From RPQJ01 sp963846885 (GTDB taxonomy: Bacteria; Pseudomonadota; Gammaproteobacteria; Steroidobacterales; Steroidobacteraceae), in contig CAWJXS010000011.1 of assembly GCA_963846885.1 (NCBI GenBank), positions 1 through 64,000 on the forward strand: a stretch of DNA of 64,000 bases, written 5' to 3'. Under the pieces are notes generated by a model that saw nothing but the letters and a program-made list of their open reading frames with translations, searched no databases and had not been told where the DNA came from. This document shows, piece after piece, positions 43,025 to 54,365 of the stretch (position 1 is its first letter; the number at the start of each line of letters is the position of its first letter). The translations under genes were made by a program, and so were the position numbers.

Positions 43025-44131
43025 CTACGAACCGGCAGCAGCTGTCCCCAGCGCGCGGCGGATCGCCGGTTTCAGCTCCTGCGCCAATGCCACGCTGAAG
43101 TTGACAACACCTTCGCGCGCGTCCGCAACCTCCATGCCGATGATCGCGTAATAGCCGCCGTCGCGGTCGATCCATGGCGTCCAGCCGAACGCGCCCGGCG
43201 AGGACAGCATGTTGCAACCGGTTGCGGGCGTGATGCATTCGAGCCAGGCCGTAAGGCCGTAGCGGAAGTCGTACGCCAGCGCCGACATCGGCGAGTTGCC
43301 GATCACCACTCCCGGGTACGGCTCCCTGCCCTGCGCGTCGAACAACGCCGTGGCGGCGAGGCGCTGGCCCTGGAACGTGCCGCGGTGAAACACCACCGAG
43401 AGCGGGCGGGCGTATTCGTTCATCGTCGCGCGCATTCCTCCGGCGATGAGCGGATTCGTGGTGCCGACTCCCTGTCGTGGCGCGGTGTAGTAGCGCGCGT
43501 CTGCAGGCAATCCGAGGGGTAGCCGCAATTGCTGCGCAAACACTTCGTCCCACGTGGCGCCCGTGACGACTTCGGCCATGCGTGCCGCAACGTGCAGGTG
43601 GGTGCTGCCATAGTCGAAGCGCGTGCCCGGCGGCGCCACGGGCGCAGTCATCGCTATCTGCGCGACGCAATCGGCCAGCGTGATGCCCGGCAGTGATGTG
43701 CACGATGCCGAGGGTTCCAGGCCCGACGTGAACGACAACAGGTGCCGCAAAGTGATCGCGCCCAATGGCGCGGTCCAGCCCAGGATCTCGGCGGTCGTCG
43801 AGTCGAGCGACAGGTAGCCCTGCTCGACCAGGCGAAACAGGACCAGCCCGGAAACGATCTTCGATGCCGAGGCAACCGCGACACGCGTGTCCGGCGTGAA
43901 GTCGCCGTACATCTTCTCGAAGACTTTCCTGTCGTTGCGGTCGTAGATCGCGAGACCCATGCCGCTGAGGCTTTGCCGCGTGAATGTCGCCTGCGCGAGA
44001 CGATCGACCTCGGCCCAGGCATCGGTCGCGGGCGGAGGGTTGGTGGGTGTTGTTGCGGAGCCGCCGCCGCACGCCGCCAGCCACACCGCACAGATCGATA
44101 TCAGGCCGGATCGCAGAATGTTACGCAGCAT
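43025..44131 (-). CDS. Serine hydrolase lipoprotein of the beta-lactamase/DD-peptidase fold
   Basis: 368 residues from ATG 44131, with lipobox WLAACGGGS. The active-site S-x-x-K is in VASASKIVSG, a Y-x-S motif is in FDYGSTHLH where Y-x-N is usual, and the third motif is not the usual H/K-x-G (the equivalent region reads SSPGAFGWTPW). This belongs to the large class C-like serine hydrolase group (esterases, peptidases, cell-wall enzymes); nothing here indicates antibiotic resistance. Divergent from the flavoprotein gene at 44382, it is followed by the unknown lipoprotein. Confidence 0.82.
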   Translation of the reverse strand: MLRNILRSGLISICAVWLAACGGGSATTPTNPPPATDAWAEVDRLAQATFTRQSLSGMGLAIYDRNDRKVFEKMYGDFTPDTRVAVASASKIVSGLVLFRLVEQGYLSLDSTTAEILGWTAPLGAITLRHLLSFTSGLEPSASCTSLPGITLADCVAQIAMTAPVAPPGTRFDYGSTHLHVAARMAEVVTGATWDEVFAQQLRLPLGLPADARYYTAPRQGVGTTNPLIAGGMRATMNEYARPLSVVFHRGTFQGQRLAATALFDAQGREPYPGVVIGNSPMSALAYDFRYGLTAWLECITPATGCNMLSSPGAFGWTPWIDRDGGYYAIIGMEVADAREGVVNFSVALAQELKPAIRRALGTAAAGS

Positions 44132-44381
44132 TGGTTGCCCACCCGTCCCAGGCGCGCGCTCGACGCGTCGATGCGGCGCTGTGTTGTCGTAGTCCGTACC
44201 ACAACGAGCATGCCCGACAAAAGTTGACAGGAGTGCGGGCAGCGACGTGTGCAAGGCCCGGCACAGACGCGTGCTTTGCGACGGCCGACGTAGTTACGGA
44301 AGGCAGACGCAAGGTGCTGGTCGACAAAGCATTTGTACGTAGATCCGTCCCGGCGCTCGGCTCAGCTGCTACGGTGCGCGC

Positions 44382-45818
44382 ATGCAGCAGCAGCCGTTGA
44401 TCATCCAGGGCGGCATGGGTGTAGCCGTTTCGTCGTGGCGGTTGGCTCGCGCCGTATCAATGCGCGGCCAGCTCGGCGTGGTGTCGGGGACTGCGATCGA
44501 TACCGTGGTCGCACGCCGACTGCAGCAGGGCGACCCGGGAGGTCATCTGCGGGAAGCTTTCGATGCGTTCCCGGTGCGCGAAGTGGCTGAGCGGGTGTGG
44601 GACCGCTATTACATCGCCGGCGGCAAGGACCCGGCCGCCCCGTTCAAGTCGAAGCCGATCCACTCGATCAAGATGCCGGTGGCGCTGCTGGACCTGATCG
44701 TGATCAGCAACTTCGCCGAGGTTTACCTCGCGAAGGCACATCACGACGGCAAGGTCGGGATCAACCTGCTGGAAAAAGTGCAGCTGCCCAATCTTGCTTC
44801 GCTGTTTGGCGCGATGCTGGCAAAGGTCGACGTGGTGCTGATGGGCGCGGGCATACCGCGCAGCATCCCGGCGATCCTCGATCGGTTCGCCGCGGGCGAG
44901 CCCGCGGAAATGACCCTGGATGTGGCCGGCGCATTACCCGGTGAAAAGTTCGTTGCTCGTTTCGACCCGAAGCCCTACCTGGGCGCCGTACCGGTCGAGC
45001 TGCGGCGTCCGCAGTTCCTCGCCATCGTTTCGTCGGCGACGCTGGCCATGACGCTCGCGCGCAAGAGTGCCGGCAAGGTCGATGGCTTCGTCGTCGAAGG
45101 TGCGTCGGCTGGCGGTCACAATGCGCCGCCGCGCGGTGCGATGACGCTGGATGCCGGTGGCGAGCCCGTCTACGGTTTGCGTGATTCGCCGGACCTGCAG
45201 CAGATCCGTGCGCTGGGCCTGCCGTTCTGGCTGGCGGGCTCTTACGGCGACGCGACCAAGCTCGCTCAAGCCCTCGCACTCGGCGCGTCCGGCATACAGG
45301 TCGGCACCGCTTTTGCGTTTTGTGACGAGTCAGGGCTGTCGCCCGACCTCAAGGCAAAGACGCTGGCAGCCAGCAGCGAGGGCCGCATCAAGGTGTTCAC
45401 GGATCCGTACGCATCGCCGACCGGGTTTCCGTTCAAGGTGCTGCAGGCGGTGGGCACGGTGTCGGAGCGGGACGTCTTCGAGGGACGCGCGCGTATCTGT
45501 GACCTCGGCTATCTGCGCCAGTCCTATCGCCAGGACGATGGCACCCTGGGCTATCGCTGCCCCGGCGAGCCGCTGGAGGATTACCTGCGCAAAGGGGGAG
45601 CCGAGCCGGAGACCCACGGGCGCAAATGCGTGTGCAACGGGTTGGTCGCGGCCGTCGACTATGCACAGGTTCGACCGAGCGGCGAAATTGAACCGGTCCT
45701 GATCACCGCGGGCGACGACGCCGCGTATCTGCATCGCTTCCTGCGCGCTGACCGTACGACGTATTCCGCCGATGACGTGCTCGACAGTCTGCTCGGCGAG
45801 ACTGTCGCCACGAGCTGA
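44382..45818 (+). CDS. Nitronate monooxygenase-like FMN enzyme
   Basis: 478 residues. The nitronate monooxygenase/2-nitropropane dioxygenase family is a TIM-barrel group using FMN. Family features seen are IIQGGMGVAVSSWRLARAVS at the N-terminus, VDVVLMGAGIPRSIPAIL, VDGFVVEGASAGGHNAPPRG (phosphate-binding region with the conserved GGH) and ALALGASGIQVGTAFAFCDE. At 478 residues it is longer than typical family members (about 320-380); the extra part includes HGRKCVCNGLVAAVDYAQVR, resembling a longer subfamily. The natural substrate is uncertain. Transcribed alone; the 250-base gap in front (44132-44381) holds nothing else I recognise. Confidence 0.85.
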   Translation: MQQQPLIIQGGMGVAVSSWRLARAVSMRGQLGVVSGTAIDTVVARRLQQGDPGGHLREAFDAFPVREVAERVWDRYYIAGGKDPAAPFKSKPIHSIKMPVALLDLIVISNFAEVYLAKAHHDGKVGINLLEKVQLPNLASLFGAMLAKVDVVLMGAGIPRSIPAILDRFAAGEPAEMTLDVAGALPGEKFVARFDPKPYLGAVPVELRRPQFLAIVSSATLAMTLARKSAGKVDGFVVEGASAGGHNAPPRGAMTLDAGGEPVYGLRDSPDLQQIRALGLPFWLAGSYGDATKLAQALALGASGIQVGTAFAFCDESGLSPDLKAKTLAASSEGRIKVFTDPYASPTGFPFKVLQAVGTVSERDVFEGRARICDLGYLRQSYRQDDGTLGYRCPGEPLEDYLRKGGAEPETHGRKCVCNGLVAAVDYAQVRPSGEIEPVLITAGDDAAYLHRFLRADRTTYSADDVLDSLLGETVATS

Positions 45819-45992
45819 TGTGGGCTGCGGATGTGACGAGGCAGCCGGCCGGCGGTGTTTCGTTTAACGTGGCAATGGTCTGCTGCTGTTTCACATCCTG
45901 CGGCATCGGCCTACGGCCGGTGTCTCCGGGTTGCTGATTGGCACTGCAAATCGACAAGTCAGCCCAAGAAGGCGGCGTAGCCGGGAGTCTCG

Positions 45993-46493
45993 ATGAGATT
46001 ACTTGCCTGGATTTTGCTTGGTGGGGCGCTGATTTCGACGGCTGCCCCCGTCACGTTCGCGGCGGATGAACCGACGTCCTCGAGCGGGGACCCGCGTGTG
46101 GTGGCGGCGCTCAAGGCGGCGGGTTTGCCGTACACCCTCGACGAAGGTGACTTCCTCCTCGAATACGAGGTCGACGAGGAGCGGAGCCAGCGGGTCTGGG
46201 TTGCGTCCGACACCGGGTCGATCGACCAGCTCGAGCTGCGTGACGTCTGGTCGGTGGCGGCTCGCGGCAAGGGCGAGGTACCGGCGGAGCTCGCCCGCAA
46301 GCTGCTGGCCGAGAATGTGCGGATGATCCTGGGGGCATGGCAGGTCAACCAGAGCCCGGACGAGTACCTCGTCGTGTACTCGGCGCAAGTCGATGCGGCG
46401 GCGGATGCGGCCACCCTGCAGAAAGTGATCGAGGTCGTGATGTTCAGCGCGGATCGGATCGAGAAGCAACTGAACGACAAGGACGCCTTCTGA
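45993..46493 (+). CDS. Small exported protein of unknown function
   Basis: 166 residues with a clear Sec signal peptide (MRLLAWILLGGALISTAAPVTFAADE). The mature part is acidic, with a strand-rich first half (YTLDEGDFLLEYEVDEERSQ RVWVASDTG) and a helical C-terminus (LQKVIEVVMFSADRIEKQL). The pattern of a short alpha/beta domain ending in a long helix recalls the YbjN/chaperone-like fold, but I would not assign it on this basis. It stands alone between the flavoprotein gene and an opposite-strand microprotein gene. Confidence 0.7.
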   Translation: MRLLAWILLGGALISTAAPVTFAADEPTSSSGDPRVVAALKAAGLPYTLDEGDFLLEYEVDEERSQRVWVASDTGSIDQLELRDVWSVAARGKGEVPAELARKLLAENVRMILGAWQVNQSPDEYLVVYSAQVDAAADAATLQKVIEVVMFSADRIEKQLNDKDAF

Positions 46494-46574
46494 GTGCGAC
46501 GATCCTTCCGGGTCAGGCTCGACGCTGCGCGCACTGCGACTCCGCTCCCGGGCTGTGCCCTCCCCTGCAAGGAA

Positions 46575-46652
46575 TCAGGCGCGGAGGTCGTCGATCTGCA
46601 GCAGCAGGTACAGGGCGATGGCCGTGAGCATCAGCGTGGCAACGATAGTCAT
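46575..46652 (-). CDS. Putative 25-residue single-pass membrane microprotein
   Basis: ATG 46652 is preceded by a good AAGGAG site about 8 bases upstream, followed by 25 codons and TGA. The peptide is one hydrophobic helix (TIVATLMLTAIALYLLLQ) with a short polar tail (IDDLRA). Size and layout recall KdpF-type or other bacterial membrane microproteins, but no kdp genes are nearby. Convincing features are the ribosome site and the uninterrupted hydrophobic run; no homology evidence is available. Confidence 0.5.
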   Translation of the reverse strand: MTIVATLMLTAIALYLLLQIDDLRA

Positions 46653-47017
46653 GAACAGTCTCCTTCGGTGCGCCGGTGTGTGGCGCGCGCGAAGGATGGC
46701 GATCGAATGTTGCAGCGGGGCTGCAATTCTGTGCCGGAAGCGTGATTTGCGACGAGTTGCACGCTTCCCGCGATGAAGTGACGAAGCACGCTTGATGGCG
46801 CGCGGTGTTCGGCAGTACGTCTTGGTACGACCGTGACGACCGCGTGATCGCTGAGTGGGCAGACGTGTGGGCGTTCACGCTCGCACACGTCGAGCCCTAG
46901 ACCAGGACACACAGGCTCACGCCCTTTCATTGACAGAAGAAATAGGCGTTTGGATGTCCTATCCTTTCTGCCATCGGGCCGACGATGTCGACGCAGGATT
47001 TTGGGGGGAGCCTAAGG
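46653..47017. other. Gap between microprotein and serine hydrolase genes
   Basis: 365 bases with no convincing gene. It presumably holds the leaders and promoters of the two divergent genes. A TTGACA at about 46930 lacks a well-spaced -10, so I do not call a promoter. Confidence 0.5.
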
Positions 47018-48505
47018 ATGCACAAGTCCACACTGTTCGCATTTGCCGTTTGCACGGCCGTTGCCGCTGGCGGCCTGGTCCCGCCTGCGCTGGCCCAGGC
47101 GGTGCCCGAGCCGACGCTAGCAGTGGCGCAACCCGCGGCTGACCTGTCGAACGATCCGGATTTCCTGGGTGGCACTCGGCTGTTTTCGGCCTGGCTCGAC
47201 CATCAGGTCTCCTATCGGGGACTTCCTGGCGTGATGGTCGGCGTGGTGCAGGACCAGAAGCTGATCTGGCAGAAGGGCTTCGGCTTTGCCGATGTGCAGC
47301 AGCAGCTGCCGATGACGGCCGAGACGAAATTCCGCATGGCATCGCACTCGAAGATGCTGACCGCCATTGCAGTCATGCAGCTGCGGGAACAGGGCAAGCT
47401 GCGGCTGGATGATCCCGTCGTGAAGTACCTGCCCTGGTTCAAGGGCCAACCCGCCGGCCAGGATGACGCCCCGATCACCATCGAGCAGTTGCTGTCGCAC
47501 AGCTCCGGACTCCAGCGCGAGGCAAGCGACCATTGGTCGTCGCTGGAATTCCCCACCGAAGCCGAGCTGAAAAAGCTGATGGCCGAGCGGAAATCCGCCT
47601 TCGCCCCGCAGACCCGCTGGAAATACTCCAACCTCGCCTATGCGGTCGCCGGCCTGCTGGTGGAAAAGGTCAGCGGGCAGCGGTTCGCCGATTATGCGCA
47701 GGCCAATATATTAGGCCCGCTGGGGATGACCGACTCCAGCTTCGACCTGGATGTGCCAGGCCTTGCCACGCCCTATGGCCGCCGGATGCCAGACGGCACG
47801 CGCGAAACCTTCCCCTTCGTCGATGCGCGCGGCATGGCGGCGGCCACCGGCCTTACATCCGACCTTACTGACATGGCGAAATTTGTTTCTGCGCAGTTCC
47901 GCCAGGGACCGCGCGCCGGCTCCCAGATACTCGACAGCGGATCCTTGCGGGAAATGCACCGGGTGCGGTCGGTCGAGGAAACCTGGACCACCGGAACCGG
48001 GCTTGGCTTCGGCACGCAGCGGATAAAGGACAAGAACTACATCGGCCATGGCGGCGGCTATCCCGGCTATATCACCCAGACGCTGTTTCAGCCGGACGAC
48101 AGATTCGGCGTGATCGTGCTGACCAACAGCAGCGATGGCGACGCCGGAGAGATTGCGCGGCAGTTGATCGCTGCGGTCGGACCGCTGTTCGCAAAAGCCG
48201 CTGCGAAGCCTGCGGGTGTGGCGTGGGACCCGGGCTGGGCGCGCTTCCAGGGGGTCTATCGCAATCGCTCCGCCGACATCAGCATCGTGCTGCTGAACAA
48301 CAGGCTCGTTGCTCTCAACTCCACGGCGCCGGGGATCGATACCGTCGCCCGGCTGGAACCGCTGGGGAACGGCCGCTTCCGGATCGAAACGCCCACAGGC
48401 AACAACCCACCGGTGGGAGAAGTGGCCTGGTTCCAGGAAGAAGCCGGCAAGCCGGTCCGACTGTACATGGGCGACAACTGGTCGGAGCGCATCACTGCGG
48501 ATTGA
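47018..48505 (+). CDS. Exported class C-like serine hydrolase (beta-lactamase-related)
   Basis: 495 residues from ATG 47018, which has a GGAG/AAGG-rich leader; an upstream in-frame ATG at 46985 is less likely. A signal peptide (LFAFAVCTAVAAGG ... ALAQA) is followed by the serine hydrolase domain: S-x-x-K in MASHSKML, Y-x-N in KYSNLAYAVAG, and H-G-G in GHGGGYPGYI. A C-terminal beta-rich extension of about 100 residues (GVYRNRSADISIVLLNNRLV ... ERITAD) is typical of the broad family annotated as beta-lactamase-related or penicillin-binding-protein-like. Substrate unknown; peptidase or esterase activity is more likely than drug resistance. Transcribed alone. Confidence 0.88.
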   Translation: MHKSTLFAFAVCTAVAAGGLVPPALAQAVPEPTLAVAQPAADLSNDPDFLGGTRLFSAWLDHQVSYRGLPGVMVGVVQDQKLIWQKGFGFADVQQQLPMTAETKFRMASHSKMLTAIAVMQLREQGKLRLDDPVVKYLPWFKGQPAGQDDAPITIEQLLSHSSGLQREASDHWSSLEFPTEAELKKLMAERKSAFAPQTRWKYSNLAYAVAGLLVEKVSGQRFADYAQANILGPLGMTDSSFDLDVPGLATPYGRRMPDGTRETFPFVDARGMAAATGLTSDLTDMAKFVSAQFRQGPRAGSQILDSGSLREMHRVRSVEETWTTGTGLGFGTQRIKDKNYIGHGGGYPGYITQTLFQPDDRFGVIVLTNSSDGDAGEIARQLIAAVGPLFAKAAAKPAGVAWDPGWARFQGVYRNRSADISIVLLNNRLVALNSTAPGIDTVARLEPLGNGRFRIETPTGNNPPVGEVAWFQEEAGKPVRLYMGDNWSERITAD

Positions 48506-48525
48506 TGCTGCAAATAGAAATGAGG

Positions 48526-48540
48526 CCCTACATTGTAGGG
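48526..48540. repeat. Short palindrome CCCTACA-T-TGTAGGG after the serine hydrolase gene
   Basis: A perfect 7-base hairpin lies 20 bases after the stop. It lacks a following T-run, so a classical terminator is doubtful. Confidence 0.35.
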
Positions 48541-48745
48541 AATCATTCGGGACGTCCCAAGGTAGGGGGCAAATCAAGAGGTTGCGCGCGCCAAATGAGC
48601 TGACCAGCCCAGCGAGTCTCAGCTGGCGTGGCGCCGGCCTGCGGTTGACTCTGTTACCGTGGCACCAGCCTTCTGGGGCGGGTTGTACTGGCAGCTACGC
48701 CACTTGGCATTTTCGTCCGCAAGATCCACCCACAGGACGGCTTCC

Positions 48746-49303
48746 ATGGATGGCCTCAACCTCGAAAGTCTCGCAAACCTGGCTGATTTCATCAGTGCGA
48801 TCGTGGTCGTGGTTTCGCTCGTTTACCTCGCCTACCAGGTGCGACAGAACACGGAATCACTGCGGACCGAGAATTACGCCCGGGTACTCGAGCGCGTCGC
48901 CAACATGCAGGCGAGGCTGGGTGCCGATGCCGTATTTTCAGAACTCATTGCGCGCGGTGCCGCGGACCCTGCCCGTCTCACGGCGGGCGAACGGGTGCAG
49001 TTCACCTGGACCTTCTATGAGATGTTCGGCGCGTTCGAGTTCATGTTTCACCAGGCAGGGTCTAACGCCCTGCCGATGGAAGTCTGGGAGCGCTGGTCGG
49101 AAACTCTGTCGTGGTGGCTCTCGCTCCCTGGCGTGAAAGCCTGGTGGATCTCGCGTCCGGCCCCGTTCAGTGCGAGTTTCACGCGCTACGTCGACGGAAA
49201 GTTGCAGCAGGGGCCGACCGATGCCGATGCGTCGCGGCGCTGGGGCGCCTTCCTCAGGACCGGGATCCCACCGGAGGCCGCGCCCGTCGCAAAGGACGTC
49301 TGA
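48746..49303 (+). CDS. Small membrane-anchored protein of unknown function
   Basis: 185 residues from ATG 48746 (CAGGA ribosome site upstream). One N-terminal membrane helix (ADFISAIVVVVSLVYLAYQV) is followed by a soluble helical domain rich in Trp and Arg (FTWTFYEMFGAFEFMFHQAG, MEVWERWSETLSWWLSLPGV). This layout, a membrane helix ending YLAYQVRQNTE plus a helical domain, occurs in many uncharacterised bacterial proteins. No function can be given. It converges on gyrB with 43 bases between stops. Confidence 0.75.
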   Translation: MDGLNLESLANLADFISAIVVVVSLVYLAYQVRQNTESLRTENYARVLERVANMQARLGADAVFSELIARGAADPARLTAGERVQFTWTFYEMFGAFEFMFHQAGSNALPMEVWERWSETLSWWLSLPGVKAWWISRPAPFSASFTRYVDGKLQQGPTDADASRRWGAFLRTGIPPEAAPVAKDV

Positions 49304-49346
49304 GTGCCGGGGCCTGCTCAGAGCATGAACGTGCACATACAGCGGA

Positions 49347-51756
<2,410 letters not shown>

Positions 51757-51784
51757 GGGATACCCGGTTCAGAGGGACATCGGA

Positions 51785-52858
51785 TTATAGCAGAGGGGTG
51801 ATTTTTCCGTGTTCCACGTGAAACCTCCGGGACACCGGCAGGCGCTGGAAGGCCGGCATGGTCGGGTCCAAGGCCGTCACGAAGAGCTGCCCTGGCAGCT
51901 CGAGCACCACGGAAATCAGCCGGTCGAGGTTGGCGGCATCGAGCTCTGCCGCAGGATCATCCACAAGTAGCGCCGCCGTCGGACTGCCCAGGGAATCGTC
52001 ACAGCGCAGCTGTCCCAGCAGCAGCGCAGCGGCCGTCAGTTTCTGTTGGCCGCGGGATACCCGGTGCTTGGCCAGGTCTCCGCCGACGCGGATCGACAGG
52101 TCGGCACGATGAGGTCCGGCATGCGTCGTGCCCCGCTCCCGGTCCCGCGGCCAGGCCTGGGCTAAAGCCTCAGCGAGGTCGGTGCCGGCGAGCCAGCCGT
52201 CGCTCAGTGAAATCTCGATGGTGGTGCCCAGCAGCCGCTGCCCGATCGCATCGACATGGGGCTGTAGTTGCAGGAAGTAGTTACGCCTCGATTCAGCTAG
52301 CGCCCGGCCAGCCTCCAGTAGCTCCGGGTCCCAGGCTCGGACGACCTGATCGGGCGCCTCGGCACGCAGCGCCGCGTTGCGTTGTTTCAGAGCGCGCTGA
52401 TAGCGCCGCCACTGCTCGACGAATCTTGGTTCCACGTGGAACACACCCCAGTCGAGGTAACGACGCCGTTCCTGCGGCCCCTCTTCGACCAGGCGGTGAA
52501 CCTCCGGATCGATGGCCTGCACCGGCAGGATGGTCGCCAACTCCGCAAGGCTGCCAATACGATTGCCCGCCGCCCGGGCCTCAAAGCCCTCACGGCTGTA
52601 GCGAACCCCGACGGGCCGGACACTGTCCCCTTTGCCGAACCGCCCGGTCAGCAGGAGCTCGTGCATGCCCTTGCGGATCAGGGTCTCGTTGCGAGCCGTG
52701 CGGAATGACCGCCCCCTTCCCAGGAAGAAGATGGCTTCGAGCAGGCTGGTCTTGCCAGAAGCGTTCGCACCACTGATCAGGTTGCAGCGGCCATCGAAAT
52801 CCAGATCCGTGCTGGCGATGCAGCGGAAATCATGGACTTCGAGGCGATGCAGGCTCAT
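51785..52858 (-). CDS. recF: DNA replication and repair protein RecF
   Basis: 357 residues from ATG 52858 (MSLHRLEVHDFRC). RecF is an SMC-like ATPase that helps load RecA at gaps. Seen: Walker A GANASGKTSLLEAIF, the ABC signature region HRVSRGQQKLTAAALLLGQ and Walker B LLVDDPAAELDAANL. It lies 28 bases upstream of gyrB and about 200 after dnaN. Two parS-like sites fall inside the coding region (51810-51825 and 52428-52443). Confidence 0.97.
   Translation of the reverse strand: MSLHRLEVHDFRCIASTDLDFDGRCNLISGANASGKTSLLEAIFFLGRGRSFRTARNETLIRKGMHELLLTGRFGKGDSVRPVGVRYSREGFEARAAGNRIGSLAELATILPVQAIDPEVHRLVEEGPQERRRYLDWGVFHVEPRFVEQWRRYQRALKQRNAALRAEAPDQVVRAWDPELLEAGRALAESRRNYFLQLQPHVDAIGQRLLGTTIEISLSDGWLAGTDLAEALAQAWPRDRERGTTHAGPHRADLSIRVGGDLAKHRVSRGQQKLTAAALLLGQLRCDDSLGSPTAALLVDDPAAELDAANLDRLISVVLELPGQLFVTALDPTMPAFQRLPVSRRFHVEHGKITPLL
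51810..51825. promoter_or_regulatory. parS-like site 1 (inside recF)
   Basis: TGTTCCACGTGAAACC: 15 of 16 match to TGTTCCACGTGAAACA, the ParB/Spo0J-type centromere consensus. Confidence 0.8.
52428..52443. promoter_or_regulatory. parS-like site 2 (inside recF)
   Basis: GGTTCCACGTGGAACA, keeping the TTCCACGTGgAAC palindrome core within the coding sequence. Confidence 0.7.
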
Positions 52859-52876
52859 GGCGACTGACTGGCCCGA

Positions 52877-52892
52877 TGTTCCACGTGGAACC
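52877..52892. promoter_or_regulatory. parS-like site 3 (recF-dnaN gap)
   Basis: TGTTCCACGTGGAACC lies just upstream of the recF start. Confidence 0.78.
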
Positions 52893-52933
52893 AACGATAG
52901 TGATGGCCGGCACAGAGCTGGCGGTGGGAAGGA

Positions 52934-52949
52934 TGTTCCACGTGAAACA
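52934..52949. promoter_or_regulatory. parS site 4 (recF-dnaN gap), exact consensus
   Basis: TGTTCCACGTGAAACA, a full match to the chromosomal parS consensus. Confidence 0.88.
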
Positions 52950-52989
52950 TCAAAGCGGCGCGACGACGTATTGCCACCGCCAAAGTCGA

Positions 52990-53005
52990 CGTTCCACGTG
53001 GAACA
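52990..53005. promoter_or_regulatory. parS-like site 5 (recF-dnaN gap)
   Basis: CGTTCCACGTGGAACA, one helical-scale step from site 4, completing three sites in 129 bases. Confidence 0.75.
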
Positions 53006-53011
53006 TTGCTG

Positions 53012-53050
53012 CCCTCACCCCAACCCTCTCCCGTTGCACGGGAGAGAGCG
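53012..53050. repeat. REP-like palindromic element between recF and dnaN
   Basis: CCCTCACCCCAACCC is followed by the hairpin arms CTCTCCCG (53026-53033) and CGGGAGAG (53039-53046). The same element occurs in the other orientation at 58587-58624, so it is a dispersed repeat and not a gene-specific terminator. Confidence 0.7.
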
Positions 53051-53056
53051 CAGAGG

Positions 53057-54157
53057 TCAGAGCCGCATCGGCATGACGACGTAGCGGGCAGAACCGTCCT
53101 GCGCCGCGCGAATCAGGCAGCTGCTGTTGCCATCGGTCAGGCCCACCTGGACATCGGCACCATCCACGGCGGCCAGCGCATCCAACAGGTAATTCACGTT
53201 GAAGCCGATCTCGAGTTCTTCACCGTCGTAGGTGACCTCGACCTCTTCTTCCGCCTCTTCCTGCTCGGGATTGTGCGCCTGGATCATCAGGGCGTTCGGC
53301 TTGAGAGCGAAACGAATGCCGCGATATTTCTCATTCGAGAGAATTGCGGCACGCTGCAACGCCTGACGCAGATCATCACGAACTGCACCGACCGTTTTCG
53401 GCGGCGTAGCCGGAATGACACGGCTGTATTCCGGGAAACGACCATCGATCAGCTTGGAAGTGAAGCGAATGTCGCCGATCTGGACGCGAAGATGGTTGGA
53501 ACCAATCGAAACTTCGAGCGGTTGGTCTTCGTTGCCCAGGATTCGCTGCAATTCGAGCACGCCTTTGCGTGGAACGATGACTTGTTGGCCGGCTTTGCCG
53601 CCCTGCGGCAGCTCAACTTCGCACAATGCAAGACGATGGCCGTCAGTTGCGACTGCTCGCAGCAATTTCGCCGAAGTTTCCAGCAAGAGGCCATTCAGGT
53701 AGTAACGCACATCCTGCTGGGCCATCGAGAAGTGAGTCTTGTCGAGCAGCCGCTTGAAGTCCTTCTGGGGCAGCTGCAGGGTCTGCTCTGCGTTGATCTC
53801 CTCGACGGTGGGGAACTCAGCGGCCGGCAGCGTGGACAGCGTGAAGCGGCTCTTGCGCGCTCGTACGAGCATCCGCTCGCCTTCCTGGTTGAGCGTGATC
53901 TCGGTGCCTTCGGGCAGCGCTCGACAGATGTCGAGCAGCTTGCGGCCGGGGAGCGTGATCTCGCCTCCGCGCTGCACGTCCACTTCGGACGTCGCGACGA
54001 GTTCGACTTCGAGATCCGTCGCCGTGATCGAGAGTTTGCCGCCCTTGGCCGAAAGCAGGACGTTGGCCAGGATGGGCATCGTCTGTTTGCGTTCGACGAC
54101 GCCGATGACGGCCTGCAGCGGGCTCAGGATCGCTTCGCGCTTCGCGATGATCTTCAT
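53057..54157 (-). CDS. dnaN: DNA polymerase III beta subunit (sliding clamp)
   Basis: 366 residues, the family's usual length. It forms the ring clamp tethering DNA polymerase III. N-terminus MKIIAKREAILSPLQAVIGVVERKQTMPILANVLL, central RSRFTLSTLPAAEFP-type loop, and the C-terminal ARYVVMPMRL peptide characteristic of proteobacterial beta clamps. Lies after dnaA on the same strand with 208 bases between them, which hold DnaA boxes. Confidence 0.98.
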   Translation of the reverse strand: MKIIAKREAILSPLQAVIGVVERKQTMPILANVLLSAKGGKLSITATDLEVELVATSEVDVQRGGEITLPGRKLLDICRALPEGTEITLNQEGERMLVRARKSRFTLSTLPAAEFPTVEEINAEQTLQLPQKDFKRLLDKTHFSMAQQDVRYYLNGLLLETSAKLLRAVATDGHRLALCEVELPQGGKAGQQVIVPRKGVLELQRILGNEDQPLEVSIGSNHLRVQIGDIRFTSKLIDGRFPEYSRVIPATPPKTVGAVRDDLRQALQRAAILSNEKYRGIRFALKPNALMIQAHNPEQEEAEEEVEVTYDGEELEIGFNVNYLLDALAAVDGADVQVGLTDGNSSCLIRAAQDGSARYVVMPMRL

Positions 54158-54365
54158 CTTCTATAGTTCCGGAGTCTTTATATAAGAATTCTATTGTTAT
54201 GACTTTTAGCACAGCCCAAGTCTGTGCAAAACCTCAGTTTCCCCAATGGCAGCGCGCATTTGCAGGCAGGGTCAACACCCCGTGCAAAGCCCGCAAGCCC
54301 TGTCTGCAGCCTGTGGACGAAATGTGGAGCACTCGGCTTCTGATTTCATCCACAGGTTGATCATG
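54158..54365. other. dnaA-dnaN intergenic region with DnaA boxes (possible oriC part)
   Basis: 208 bases with an AT-rich stretch near 54165-54205 (TATATAAGAATTC) and three sequences close to the DnaA box TTATNCACA: 54223-54231 (reverse, TTTTGCACA), 54312-54320 (reverse, TCGTCCACA) and 54346-54354 (TCATCCACA). AT-rich DNA plus clustered boxes beside dnaA is the hallmark of an origin; the same DNA also carries the dnaN promoter. Confidence 0.5.

Noticed and set aside
43025..48505. Two beta-lactamase antibiotic resistance genes
   Set aside because: Both belong to the broad serine hydrolase group; the first lacks the third active-site motif, and there is no resistance context.
48526..48540. Rho-independent terminator after the serine hydrolase gene
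   Set aside because: The hairpin is short and is followed by mixed sequence, not a T-run.
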